DNA from: an uncultured Synergistales bacterium
GTDB lineage: Bacteria; Synergistota; Synergistia; Synergistales; Aminobacteriaceae
NCBI GenBank assembly: GCA_937957815.1
Contig: CALFXN010000226.1
Span: 1-7,044, forward strand
DNA: 7,044 bases
Direction: 5' to 3'
This document shows positions 1 to 5,414 of this stretch, piece by piece. The stretch's first letter is position 1. Every line of letters starts with the position of its first letter. A program made the translations under genes and the position numbers. The notes below the pieces were generated by a model. That model saw nothing but the letters and a program-made list of their open reading frames with translations, was not told where the DNA came from and made no database searches.

Positions 1-2
1 CG

Positions 3-620
3 ATCTCGGACTGGGTCGCTGAGATCGATGGGGAAGAACACCTCCGGAATCTTCGCGACAGCGGCCTGGGGGGAGTGATCCTGTCCGGGCACTACGGGAA
101 TTGGGAACTTCTCGGAGCGTGGCTCTCGATCAAAGGGTACATGTCCGGCGTCGTCGTCAGAAATCCCGATGCGGAAGATCTCGCGGACCTGATAGAGTCG
201 TTCCGGACCTCGGTCGGAGTGCGGACGTTCGAGAAGACGGTGAGCCTCAAGACGCTTCTCGGTATCGTGAAACACGGGGGGCGCGTCGGAATCATGCCCG
301 ACCAGGCATGGTCCTCCGTTCACGGAGTGTCGTCGGAGTTCTACGGACGCCCGTGCTTTACGGCGCCGGGAGCGGCGGCGATCGCGGTCCTCGCGGGAGT
401 TCCGGTCGTTCCGGTCGTTGCGGTCCGGACGGCGCCGTTCCGTCACAGGATCGTCGCGTCGCCTCCGTTCACCGCGGAGCCGGGAAGCGACAGGGACGAA
501 CGGATCCGGCGAACGGTCCTCAGAATTGACCGGACGCTCGAGGAAATCGTTCGACACCGGCCGGATCAATGGCTCTGGCTCCACAGACGGTGGCCGCGTG
601 CGACCGGAGACATCGCTTGA
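3..620 (+). CDS. LpxL/HtrB-family lysophospholipid (lipid A) acyltransferase, 5'-partial
   Basis: This is the C-terminal 205 residues of an acyltransferase; the frame is open from base 3, so the gene begins upstream of the window. The family moves an acyl chain from acyl-ACP onto a lipid A precursor or related glycolipid at the cytoplasmic face of the inner membrane. The catalytic HX4E motif is present as GHYGNWE at visible residues 29-35. It is followed by MPDQAW and FYGRPCFTAPGAAAIA, matching the family's DQ and FFG-x-PA-x-T-x-G blocks, and the protein ends with the typical QWLWLHRRWPR. Family members are about 300 residues, so roughly 95 N-terminal residues, including the membrane anchor, are missing. 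A GTG at base 75 lies inside the catalytic block and is not the start. The exact acyl chain and acceptor (LpxL, LpxM or another substrate) cannot be told from this part. Confidence 0.93.
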   Translation: MSDWVAEIDGEEHLRNLRDSGLGGVILSGHYGNWELLGAWLSIKGYMSGVVVRNPDAEDLADLIESFRTSVGVRTFEKTVSLKTLLGIVKHGGRVGIMPDQAWSSVHGVSSEFYGRPCFTAPGAAAIAVLAGVPVVPVVAVRTAPFRHRIVASPPFTAEPGSDRDERIRRTVLRIDRTLEEIVRHRPDQWLWLHRRWPRATGDIA

Positions 621-645
621 AAGAATGATTCGAAAGTGTTAGTCT
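617..645 (+). promoter_or_regulatory. Sigma70-like promoter for the 303-residue ORF
   Basis: A -35 box TTGAAA (617-622, five of six matches to consensus) is followed by a 17-base spacer and a -10 box TAGTCT (640-645, four of six). An AT-rich stretch TTAATAAT follows immediately. The -35 overlaps the stop codon of the acyltransferase gene. Transcription would start near 652, leaving a leader of about 30 bases before the ATG at 682. This suggests the downstream gene is transcribed independently. Seen by eye only. Confidence 0.5.
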
Positions 646-681
646 TAATAATCCAAAGACCGATGGAAAGGGGAGAAGGCC

Positions 682-1593
682 ATGATCTTTGAACTCATGT
701 CGAAAGGGACGGTCGTGCGATTGCCCGATGATCGTGCAGGTTTGCCGGAGCGCGAAGACGCGCATGTTCTGCTCCTGCTCCCCTACAACCGGTTTCTTCT
801 CGGCACGCCTGGAATCCGCAGAACGGACGAATGGGTGCTCGGGAAACTGGGGAGCGGCGAGACGACGGAAGTCTTCCTCTACGACAGTCGTCCCGTCGTG
901 CTTTCCCTCGGAGACAATGGAACAGTGACGCTGTCGAACGATGTCGTCGCGAATCTCCGCAGCCGGCTTTTCGAGCAGATGCTGCCTCCGGGCGAGCATC
1001 TGCCCGCGGCGCTGATCGTTCGGAGCCTGATCCAGAACGGCTCCTCGGTCGACGACGAAGTCGTCAAGAGCGAACAGACGTTTTTTGACGCACTCGAAAA
1101 GGACGAGATGGCCCGGATGGCATACTGGGGGATCCGTTTCGCCCTCGTACGAGGAGACTACGGGGCCGTGACGCGCATCAAGACGTGGCTCAAGAACGCG
1201 GCAGGCGTCTTCGAGGAAGGGGTTCCCCCAAGGGTGTGGTTTTCGCTGACTGATCTTCCGGGACGGAAGGACATCGGCGAGATGGAGACCTATTCCTTTA
1301 CGCTGGACGATCTCCAGAGGATGCACTCCCAGAGTTCCCGGCCGGTCGTGCTCTACAGCAAGACCGGATACCTGATCCTCGCGGAGCAGGCCGTGGACAA
1401 CACCGAGACGTCGTTCCGGATATGGATGTATCTCCCTGTGCCGATATGGAACGAGCTTCGGGAAAAACGCAAGCTCTCCATCAGGGAGATCGTATCCGCC
1501 ACATGGGGGTATATCGACGCTCTCGACGCAATTGCCGAACGAGGGCGCTACGGTGTGCAGCACCTTTCCTCCGTGAACGGAGCGACGAAATAG
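682..1593 (+). CDS. Uncharacterised 303-residue soluble protein
   Basis: I do not recognise this protein. The start at 682 is supported by a purine-rich ribosome binding site (AAGGGGAGAAGG, 668-679) two bases before the ATG, with GGGGAG at better spacing. There is no signal peptide and no convincing membrane segment: the hydrophobic run HVLLLLPYNRFLL (residues about 28-40) is short and looks like a buried beta strand. The N-terminal half (about 1-110) is rich in predicted strands and contains a DSRPVVLSLGDNGTV segment. The middle (about 110-180) looks helical with many charged residues. A second beta-rich part (about 185-250) includes SSRPVVLYSKTGYLILAEQ, and the C terminus is helical. No catalytic motif is obvious. 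It stands alone between a promoter and a terminator, so the neighbours give no functional clue. GC-rich third positions match the adjacent genes, which supports a real gene. Confidence 0.85.
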   Translation: MIFELMSKGTVVRLPDDRAGLPEREDAHVLLLLPYNRFLLGTPGIRRTDEWVLGKLGSGETTEVFLYDSRPVVLSLGDNGTVTLSNDVVANLRSRLFEQMLPPGEHLPAALIVRSLIQNGSSVDDEVVKSEQTFFDALEKDEMARMAYWGIRFALVRGDYGAVTRIKTWLKNAAGVFEEGVPPRVWFSLTDLPGRKDIGEMETYSFTLDDLQRMHSQSSRPVVLYSKTGYLILAEQAVDNTETSFRIWMYLPVPIWNELREKRKLSIREIVSATWGYIDALDAIAERGRYGVQHLSSVNGATK

Positions 1594-1617
1594 CTTCCCG
1601 AAAACGAAAACAGTAAT

Positions 1618-1671
1618 AAAAAGACAGGCGGCACGGGACTCCGATGTCATCCCGTACCGCCTGCGTCTTTT
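1618..1671. terminator. Bidirectional intrinsic terminator
   Basis: A 13-base-pair stem (1626-1638 with 1650-1662) has one mismatch (C1632 opposite A1656) and an 11-base loop. It is preceded by AAAAA (1618-1622) and followed by TTTT (1668-1671), so both strands end in a U-tract. It lies 24 bases past the stop of the 303-residue ORF on + and about 20 bases past the stop of the 31-residue ORF on -. It therefore can terminate both converging transcripts. Confidence 0.85.
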
Positions 1672-1690
1672 CGTCGGTGTCGCCCCGTCC

Positions 1691-1786
1691 TCAGCGGGCG
1701 AGGAACATATACAGCCCTCCCGCAACGACGATTCCGATGAGAATCCACTGGACGAGCCCCATTTTCTTTCCCTGCGTTTCAGCCAT
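1691..1786 (-). CDS. 31-residue single-pass membrane miniprotein
   Basis: This small ORF encodes a lysine-containing N terminus (MAETQGKKMG), then an uninterrupted hydrophobic helix of about 17-18 residues (LVQWILIGIVVAGGLYMF, residues about 11-28), ending LAR. That is a classic single-transmembrane miniprotein. An AGGAGG Shine-Dalgarno (complement of 1793-1798) sits six bases before the ATG, about as strong as such sites get. A promoter-like element lies about 60 bases further upstream and a terminator follows the stop, so it looks like a complete one-gene unit. The same frame stays open upstream to an ATG at 1948 and one at 1996, but those starts have poor ribosome binding sites, the added residues look like random translation, and the predicted promoter would fall inside. 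I do not recognise the family. Possible roles (subunit of a larger complex, small regulator, stress membrane peptide) cannot be separated from sequence. Confidence 0.7.
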   Translation of the reverse strand: MAETQGKKMGLVQWILIGIVVAGGLYMFLAR

Positions 1787-1792
1787 ACTGCC

Positions 1793-1798
1793 CCTCCT
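1793..1798 (-). promoter_or_regulatory. Strong Shine-Dalgarno deciding the miniprotein start
   Basis: On the minus strand this reads AGGAGG within GAGGAGGGG, six bases before the ATG at 1786. It is a full match to the anti-Shine-Dalgarno core and is the main reason to choose the 31-residue start over longer in-frame options. Confidence 0.8.
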
Positions 1799-1845
1799 CG
1801 CTCTCTCCGCGTCCGTAAAGGTCTGAACGACGCGACTTCCGGCGA

Positions 1846-1873
1846 ATTGTACTCCGTCCGGGGCGAAGAGCAA
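1846..1873 (-). promoter_or_regulatory. Candidate promoter of the miniprotein gene
   Basis: On the minus strand TTGCTC (complement of 1868-1873) is followed by a 16-base spacer and TACAAT (complement of 1846-1851). The -10 matches consensus at five of six positions; the -35 matches only TTG. Transcription would start near 1839, giving a leader of about 50 bases to the ATG at 1786. Confidence 0.45.
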
Positions 1874-2083
1874 GCGACGCGCGATCCGGAAAATTTCAAT
1901 GTGCTTGAAAAGGACGAAAAAGTCGGCCGATTTCTCAATGGTTCTCATGGAAATTCTTCCGTTCTCATCGGTTCGCTCCTTTTGCGCCCCACGCATCGTC
2001 GCCTAACGGCATCGTCCGCATCCGTGACATCCCTTCGGACACCGCCATTTCAGCCTCGCCGACGGGATACGGCGTCATGGCCG
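1874..2083. other. Intergenic stretch with phased TTCTCA repeats
   Basis: Between the yqhA-family stop (2084) and the miniprotein promoter I find no convincing gene; the open frames here lack ribosome binding sites and look like chance translations. The stretch holds three copies of TTCTCA at 1932, 1942 and 1962, two of them in the longer form GTTCTCAT (1941-1948 and 1961-1968). No good terminator for the yqhA-family gene was found: a five-pair hairpin (2069-2073 with 2080-2084) has no U-tract. Confidence 0.4.
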
Positions 2084-2647
2084 TCAGTGGATCGGGCGGT
2101 TCAGGAAGTAGACGCCGAGGCAGATGAGGAGGATGGACGCGGCGAGCAGCGTCATATCGACCGGCGACGACAGGGGCATCGAGAGGGCGCGCTGGAAGAA
2201 GCTCACGATCAGGACCATGATGATGACCTTCGTGATCCGTCCCTTGAGTTCGTCGAGAGACTGGATGTCGAGTATTGACGACGAGTTTCCGGCACGCGCG
2301 ACGTCGATCTTCGAGATGAAGAGTTCGTACAGGCCGAAGCTGACGAGGAGCAGGATGACGCCGATGAGGTACAGGTCGATGCCGCCGATGATCCGGACGA
2401 CAAGCGTCTCATGGGCTGCGCCTGACGCAGTCCGGATCGCCCCCAGCAGTGCGTGGCCGATCTCGAAACTTCCTCTTACGAAGAGAGCGAACGAACTCAG
2501 CAGACTGAAGACGACCGCGAGAAGGACAAGGAAACGGGAATTCCAGAGGAACAGCTCGAAGAGCCTCTCGATCCTGTTCTGTCGCGCGAACTGCCTCCTG
2601 TATCGGAACGACTGGGACGATTCGTCCGGTGCGTTCTGGTCGGACAC
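2084..2647 (-). CDS. yqhA: YqhA family (UPF0114) inner-membrane protein
   Basis: This 187-residue protein has four likely transmembrane helices (about 37-57, 84-108, 139-156 and 163-183). The second helix carries the family's most recognisable block, IDLYLIGVILLLVSFGLYELFISKID in two pieces (IDLYLIGVILL, then FGLYELFISKID), which parallels the VDMTLVGGLL and GYENFVSQLD region of E. coli YqhA. A hydrophilic loop with LDELKGRITKVI follows, as in the family. The start is GTG at 2647, chosen because an AGGAGG site (complement of 2656-2661) lies eight bases upstream. E. coli YqhA is about 164 residues; the extra length here is a charged N-terminal tail of about 35 residues rich in Ser, Gln and Arg. 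The biochemical function of the family is not established. It is transcribed away from the ComB-family gene and appears to be a single-gene unit. Confidence 0.88.
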   Translation of the reverse strand: MSDQNAPDESSQSFRYRRQFARQNRIERLFELFLWNSRFLVLLAVVFSLLSSFALFVRGSFEIGHALLGAIRTASGAAHETLVVRIIGGIDLYLIGVILLLVSFGLYELFISKIDVARAGNSSSILDIQSLDELKGRITKVIIMVLIVSFFQRALSMPLSSPVDMTLLAASILLICLGVYFLNRPIH

Positions 2648-2683
2648 TCAGTGCACCTCCTCGGCCTGATGCGTATCGGAGGG

Positions 2684-2692
2684 ATTATAACA
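2684..2692 (-). promoter_or_regulatory. Extended -10 promoter of the yqhA-family gene
   Basis: On the minus strand the sequence TGTTATAAT contains a perfect TATAAT (complement of 2684-2689) with the TGn extension typical of extended -10 promoters. No good -35 box is visible 16-18 bases upstream, which is common for this promoter class. Transcription would start near 2677, about 30 bases before the GTG. Confidence 0.65.
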
Positions 2693-2724
2693 GGTTTCGT
2701 CTTTTCTCCGGTCTTTGTGGAGGA

Positions 2725-2730
2725 TACAAT
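2725..2730 (+). promoter_or_regulatory. Possible -10 element for the comB-family gene
   Basis: TACAAT (2725-2730) matches the -10 consensus at five of six positions and would give a leader of about 20 bases to the ATG at 2757. The region 16-18 bases upstream (2701-2708) is T-rich but is not a good -35 box, so an activator or another sigma factor may be needed, or the real promoter may be elsewhere. Confidence 0.35.
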
Positions 2731-2756
2731 ACACGGGCAGGAAGGAGTGTTTCCGG

Positions 2757-3500
2757 ATGAAACGACTCTTCGCGACGCTGAGTCCAGCGGAGCCCGTCCA
2801 GCGGGCCGATGTCTGGATCGTCGTCGATGTCCTCAGGGCTACGACGACGATGGTTTCGTTCTTCGATGCGGGAGGAACGGCGCTTTTTCCAGTGGAGGAA
2901 GTCGCCGAAGCGTTCGCCCTTCGCGACACGATGCAGGGGCACTGCATGCTTTTCGGAGAACGGGAGTGTGTCCGAATTCCCGGATTCGACGCCGGGAATT
3001 CTCCGTTCGAGATGACGGTCGACATGGTCGCCCGTTATCCCGTCGCCGTCATGACGACGACGAACGGAACGAGGGCGGTCCGGCGCGTCGCCTCTTCCGG
3101 GGCGCTCGTGCTGGCCGGATGCTGCCGGAACGCGAAGGCGCTCGCAGGGCGCGTGGGCGCCGCGGAGACGGTCGGGATTCTTTCGGCTGGGCGTCTCGGC
3201 CGCTTCGCGTTCGACGACACGCTCTGCGTCGGTCTGATCGCCGATCGGATTCTCGCGGAAAACGCGCCGGAATCGACGGATGACGGCATCCTGGCGGCAC
3301 TGGACCTCTACCGTCTCCATGCGAGAGCTCCGGAAGCCGGGCTGCGCCGCGCGGAACACGCCCGGATTCTCGACCACCTCGGTTTCTCCCGCGATATCGC
3401 GTTCGCGGCGGAAGCGGACTCGTCGGAAATCGTTCCCGAACTCGAACGGAGAGACGGGAATCTTTGTTTCGTTCCGGGGATGAAAAGCGGTTCGCTCTGA
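2757..3500 (+). CDS. comB: ComB-family 2-phosphosulfolactate phosphatase
   Basis: The family hydrolyses (2R)-2-phosphosulfolactate to sulfolactate and phosphate with Mg2+, the second step of the phosphoenolpyruvate-dependent route to coenzyme M in methanogens; in bacteria it may supply sulfolactate. The 247-residue product is of family length. Visible conserved blocks in order: VVDVLRATTT (residues 22-31), GERECVRIPGFDAGNSP (67-83), TTNGTRAV (101-108), SAGRLGRFAFDDTLCVG (143-159) and the C-terminal GFSRDIAFAAEADSSEIVPEL. The start at 2757 is preferred over a GTG 14 codons upstream because GGAAGGAG (2740-2747) sits nine bases before it. No phosphosulfolactate synthase (ComA) or sulfolactate dehydrogenase (ComC) gene is in the window, so the physiological substrate is inferred from family alone. 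It is divergent from the yqhA-family gene, and its stop lies just before the AraC gene, which it may be co-transcribed with. Confidence 0.9.
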   Translation: MKRLFATLSPAEPVQRADVWIVVDVLRATTTMVSFFDAGGTALFPVEEVAEAFALRDTMQGHCMLFGERECVRIPGFDAGNSPFEMTVDMVARYPVAVMTTTNGTRAVRRVASSGALVLAGCCRNAKALAGRVGAAETVGILSAGRLGRFAFDDTLCVGLIADRILAENAPESTDDGILAALDLYRLHARAPEAGLRRAEHARILDHLGFSRDIAFAAEADSSEIVPELERRDGNLCFVPGMKSGSL

Positions 3501-3503
3501 GGG

Positions 3504-3508
3504 GGAGG
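3504..3508 (+). promoter_or_regulatory. Shine-Dalgarno of the AraC gene
   Basis: GGAGG here is only one base from the ATG at 3510, which is too close for efficient initiation, but eight bases from the in-frame ATT at 3517. The ATG at 3510 is in a different frame from the AraC domains, so this site bears directly on how the regulator is started. A weaker GAGG at 3499-3502 would be seven bases from the ATG. Confidence 0.55.
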
Positions 3509-3516
3509 GATGCGTC

Positions 3517-4383
3517 ATTCGGCGGCCTCCGGACGGACGAAAGAACGAAACGCGCTACTGGCGCGTCGCCAGAGCGCCGGATCTCCTGCTGTTCCGCGCC
3601 CGTTTCACGGACTACTCCTTCCGCCGTCACGCGCACGAAGGGTATGCGATCGGCGTGATCGAGGAAGGCGTGGAACGCTTCCACCACCGCGGGAGCGACC
3701 ATGCCGTCGTCCCCGGACAGGTGGTCACGATCAATCCCGGAGAGGTCCACGACGGGGAACCCGGAACGCGGGAGGGGTTCCGCTACCGGATGATGTACCC
3801 GTCCGAAGGGCTGGTCGCGGATATTCTCTCAAGCGACGGATTCGCCCGCCCGAACGTTCATTTCGTGTCGGCGACCGCCGACGATCCGGATCTCGCGCGG
3901 GCTTTCGTCGACTGTCACAGACTTCTCGAACGCTCCGACTCCCGCGACGATCTCTGGGAGCAGCAACGACTCTCCACAGTCTTGAAAACGCTCTTTGAGC
4001 GGTGGGGACAGAGGGACCGACTCGACGGATCCCGCACGGAAAATGAGCGCGCGATACGTGCCGCGGCGGACTATATCAGAGCCAACGCCGCCCGGGGCAT
4101 ATTGCTTCGCGACGTGGCGACCATCGCGGGGTTCTCGAAGTATCACTTTCTCAGGAGCTTTTCGAAAGTCCTCGGAATTTCTCCTCATGCGTACCGGATG
4201 TTGTGTTGCGTCGAGCGCGCAAAGGCTTTCATCCTCGGCGGAGGAACGATCGCGGCGGCGGCCGCGGAAGCCGGATTCGCGGACCAGAGCCACTGCACGC
4301 GATGGTTCAGGGCCGTATACGGTGTCGCGCCGGGGGAATTCCGGCGCTCCTGCCTTTCAGGAAAGCAATTCCGTTCAAGATGA
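3517..4383 (+). CDS. AraC-family transcriptional regulator with N-terminal cupin sensor (unusual start or frameshift)
   Basis: The protein is a ligand-responsive DNA-binding activator. An N-terminal AraC-type cupin begins around NETRYWRVARAPDLLLFRAR (residues 10-29) and continues with FRRHAHEGYAIGVIEEGVERF (written in parts: FRRHAHEGYA, IGVIEEGVERF) and the NPGEVHDGEP motif. The C terminus has two helix-turn-helix units: LRDVATIAGFSKYHFLRSFS (about 197-216), then TIAAAAAEAGFADQSHCTRW (about 244-263) followed by FRAVYGVAPGEFRR. Counting from an ATT at 3517 gives 288 residues, normal for this class. The first conventional start in the frame is a GTG at 3655, which would delete the front of the cupin. 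Upstream the frame runs to a stop at 3481 with no ATG, GTG or TTG. An ATG at 3510 is one frame off. So the gene uses ATT, has a one-base frameshift, or the sequence has an indel. Directly upstream of azlCD, it probably regulates that operon. Confidence 0.85.
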   Translation: MRRPPDGRKNETRYWRVARAPDLLLFRARFTDYSFRRHAHEGYAIGVIEEGVERFHHRGSDHAVVPGQVVTINPGEVHDGEPGTREGFRYRMMYPSEGLVADILSSDGFARPNVHFVSATADDPDLARAFVDCHRLLERSDSRDDLWEQQRLSTVLKTLFERWGQRDRLDGSRTENERAIRAAADYIRANAARGILLRDVATIAGFSKYHFLRSFSKVLGISPHAYRMLCCVERAKAFILGGGTIAAAAAEAGFADQSHCTRWFRAVYGVAPGEFRRSCLSGKQFRSR

Positions 4384-4385
4384 AT

Positions 4386-4417
4386 CCTTTCGCCTCGCGT
4401 ATCATTGTCGCGAAGGG
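4386..4417 (+). promoter_or_regulatory. Leader hairpin covering the azlC ribosome binding site
   Basis: Bases 4386-4393 (CCTTTCGC) can pair with 4410-4417 (GCGAAGGG), eight pairs including one G-U, with a 16-base loop. The right arm contains the start of the azlC Shine-Dalgarno (AAGGGGG, 4413-4419). A competing hairpin, 4395-4399 (TCGCG) with 4409-4413 (CGCGA) and a nine-base loop, uses part of the same arm but leaves the G-run free. The two folds exclude each other. A regulatory role is an inference. Confidence 0.3.
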
Positions 4418-4426
4418 GGCGGTACG

Positions 4427-5101
4427 ATGAGAGAGGGATTCCGGAGAGGAATCGTCCTGTGTCTTCCAATCTGCGTCGGAGTCGCGGCATACGGCGGGGT
4501 CTTCGGCGTCCTCGCGGCGGCGAAGGGGATTCCGGTCTCGTTCGTCGCCCTGATGAGTGCGTTCGTATTCTCCGGTTCGGCTCAATTCGTGATCGTGGAT
4601 ATGTGGGGCGAAGCCGGGTTCTGGGCCATTCTCGGCTCGGTCGCGTCGATCAACATGCGCTACCTCCTGATATGCGCGTCCGTTGACCGGCTGCTCTCGG
4701 GAATGTCGCTGCCGCAGCGGATGCTTCGCGTCCATCTCATCGGGGACGAAAACTGGGCGGTCGCGATGGCGGCGCGAACGGACGACGCCGGGAAAGCCGA
4801 CATCCTCTTCGCCGGAGGGTTGTGTTTCCTCCCCGTGTGGCTTGCGGCGTCTCTTGCGGGACGGCTCGCGGGAGGCTGGATCCCCTCTCCGGAGCGCTTC
4901 GGTCTCGATTTCGCGTTTCCGGCGCTCTTTGCGGCACTCGTCGTATCTTTGTGGAGGGGGAGAGAGGATATCGCTCCCTGGATCGTAACGGCGTGCGTGA
5001 CGGTTGCGGTCGATTCGTTTTCCGGCGGCGGATGGGGCGTTCTCGCGGGAGGGCTCGCCGGAGCCGGATTCAGGGGGCTCTCCGAAGGAGTGCGGACATG
5101 A
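4427..5101 (+). CDS. azlC: AzlC family amino-acid exporter, large subunit
   Basis: AzlC is the larger subunit of the AzlCD (LIV-E family) exporter, first known from resistance to 4-azaleucine and export of branched-chain amino acids; homologues also export other amino acids. The 224-residue product is of family length and is an integral membrane protein with several hydrophobic helices (about 8-30, 36-56, 63-88, 126-150, 160-177 and 184-215). Family signatures are visible: FSGSAQF (residues 48-54), SINMRYLL (74-81) and GDENWAV (106-112). The ATG at 4427 follows AAGGGGG with a seven-base gap. The same frame is open far upstream to 3995, but that part is antisense-like translation of the AraC gene. 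The stop overlaps the azlD start by four bases (ATGA), so translation of the two subunits is coupled. The exported compound cannot be read from sequence. Confidence 0.93.
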   Translation: MREGFRRGIVLCLPICVGVAAYGGVFGVLAAAKGIPVSFVALMSAFVFSGSAQFVIVDMWGEAGFWAILGSVASINMRYLLICASVDRLLSGMSLPQRMLRVHLIGDENWAVAMAARTDDAGKADILFAGGLCFLPVWLAASLAGRLAGGWIPSPERFGLDFAFPALFAALVVSLWRGREDIAPWIVTACVTVAVDSFSGGGWGVLAGGLAGAGFRGLSEGVRT

Positions 5102-5397
5102 CGACCGGCGAGGGGATCCGAGTCATTCTGAATTGCGCCGCCGTCACGTTCCTGCTGCGTTTCGGAGGTCTCTGCCTCGCCCGAAGCCTCGGGGGAAGTT
5201 CGCGCTTCCGCAGGGTTCTCGACGCTGTCCCCGCATCGATGATGCTCGCGTTTACGGTCCACTCCCTGAGGGATTTCGGAGCGTCCGGAATATGTGGTAT
5301 CGTCGTTGCGGTTTTCTTCATGAAGAAGAGCGGCAGTCCCATGGCGGCGATGGTGTCCGGCGTTGCGGTCGTGGCGCTCTTGCGCTCATTCATGTGA
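5098..5397 (+). CDS. azlD: AzlD family amino-acid exporter, small subunit
   Basis: AzlD is the small partner required with AzlC for amino-acid export across the inner membrane. The 99-residue product has the usual length and three to four hydrophobic helices (about 8-27, 45-58, 62-76 and 82-97). The family's central motif appears as RRVLDAVPASMMLAF (residues 38-52), corresponding to the usual R-x-L-x-x-VP-x-A-x-LAA block, after VTFLLRFGGL. The start ATG overlaps the azlC stop (ATGA), and AAGGAG lies seven bases upstream, inside the end of azlC. The next gene begins 17 bases after its stop. Confidence 0.92.
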   Translation: MTTGEGIRVILNCAAVTFLLRFGGLCLARSLGGSSRFRRVLDAVPASMMLAFTVHSLRDFGASGICGIVVAVFFMKKSGSPMAAMVSGVAVVALLRSFM

Positions 5398-5399
5398 CG

Positions 5400-5407
5400 A
5401 AGGAGGG
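5400..5407 (+). promoter_or_regulatory. Shine-Dalgarno supporting a GTG start
   Basis: AAGGAGGG is centred eight bases before a GTG at 5415 but 17 bases before the in-frame ATG at 5424. Spacing therefore favours the GTG as start of the PLP enzyme. Confidence 0.7.
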
Positions 5408-5414
5408 AAAGACG

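Noticed and set aside
520..1938. Open frame of 472 codons on the minus strand
   Set aside because: It lies antisense to the acyltransferase end and the 303-residue ORF, crosses the strong terminator at 1618-1671, and its translation is Arg/His/Pro-rich with no domain. It is a by-product of GC-rich codon use.
1787..1996. N-terminal extension of the miniprotein to 85 or 101 residues
   Set aside because: The upstream ATGs lack good ribosome binding sites, the added residues are not protein-like, and promoter boxes fall within the stretch.
2069..2084. Small hairpin after the yqhA-family gene as a terminator
   Set aside because: Only five base pairs and no U-tract on the minus strand.
2685..3518. 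Open frame of 277 codons on the minus strand opposite the comB-family gene
   Set aside because: Low-complexity Arg/Glu-rich translation, no ribosome binding site, and the plus-strand frame has clear ComB motifs.
3510..3998. 162-codon plus-strand frame starting at the ATG right after comB
   Set aside because: After the first dozen codons it yields an Arg/Pro-rich chance sequence, while the neighbouring frame carries the AraC cupin. The ATG itself remains relevant only to the frameshift alternative.
4400..4405. TATCAT as a -10 box for a separate azlC promoter
   Set aside because: Five of six matches, but the only -35-like sequence (TTCAAG at 4374) is 20 bases away and poor; the gene order is better explained by read-through from the AraC gene or further upstream.
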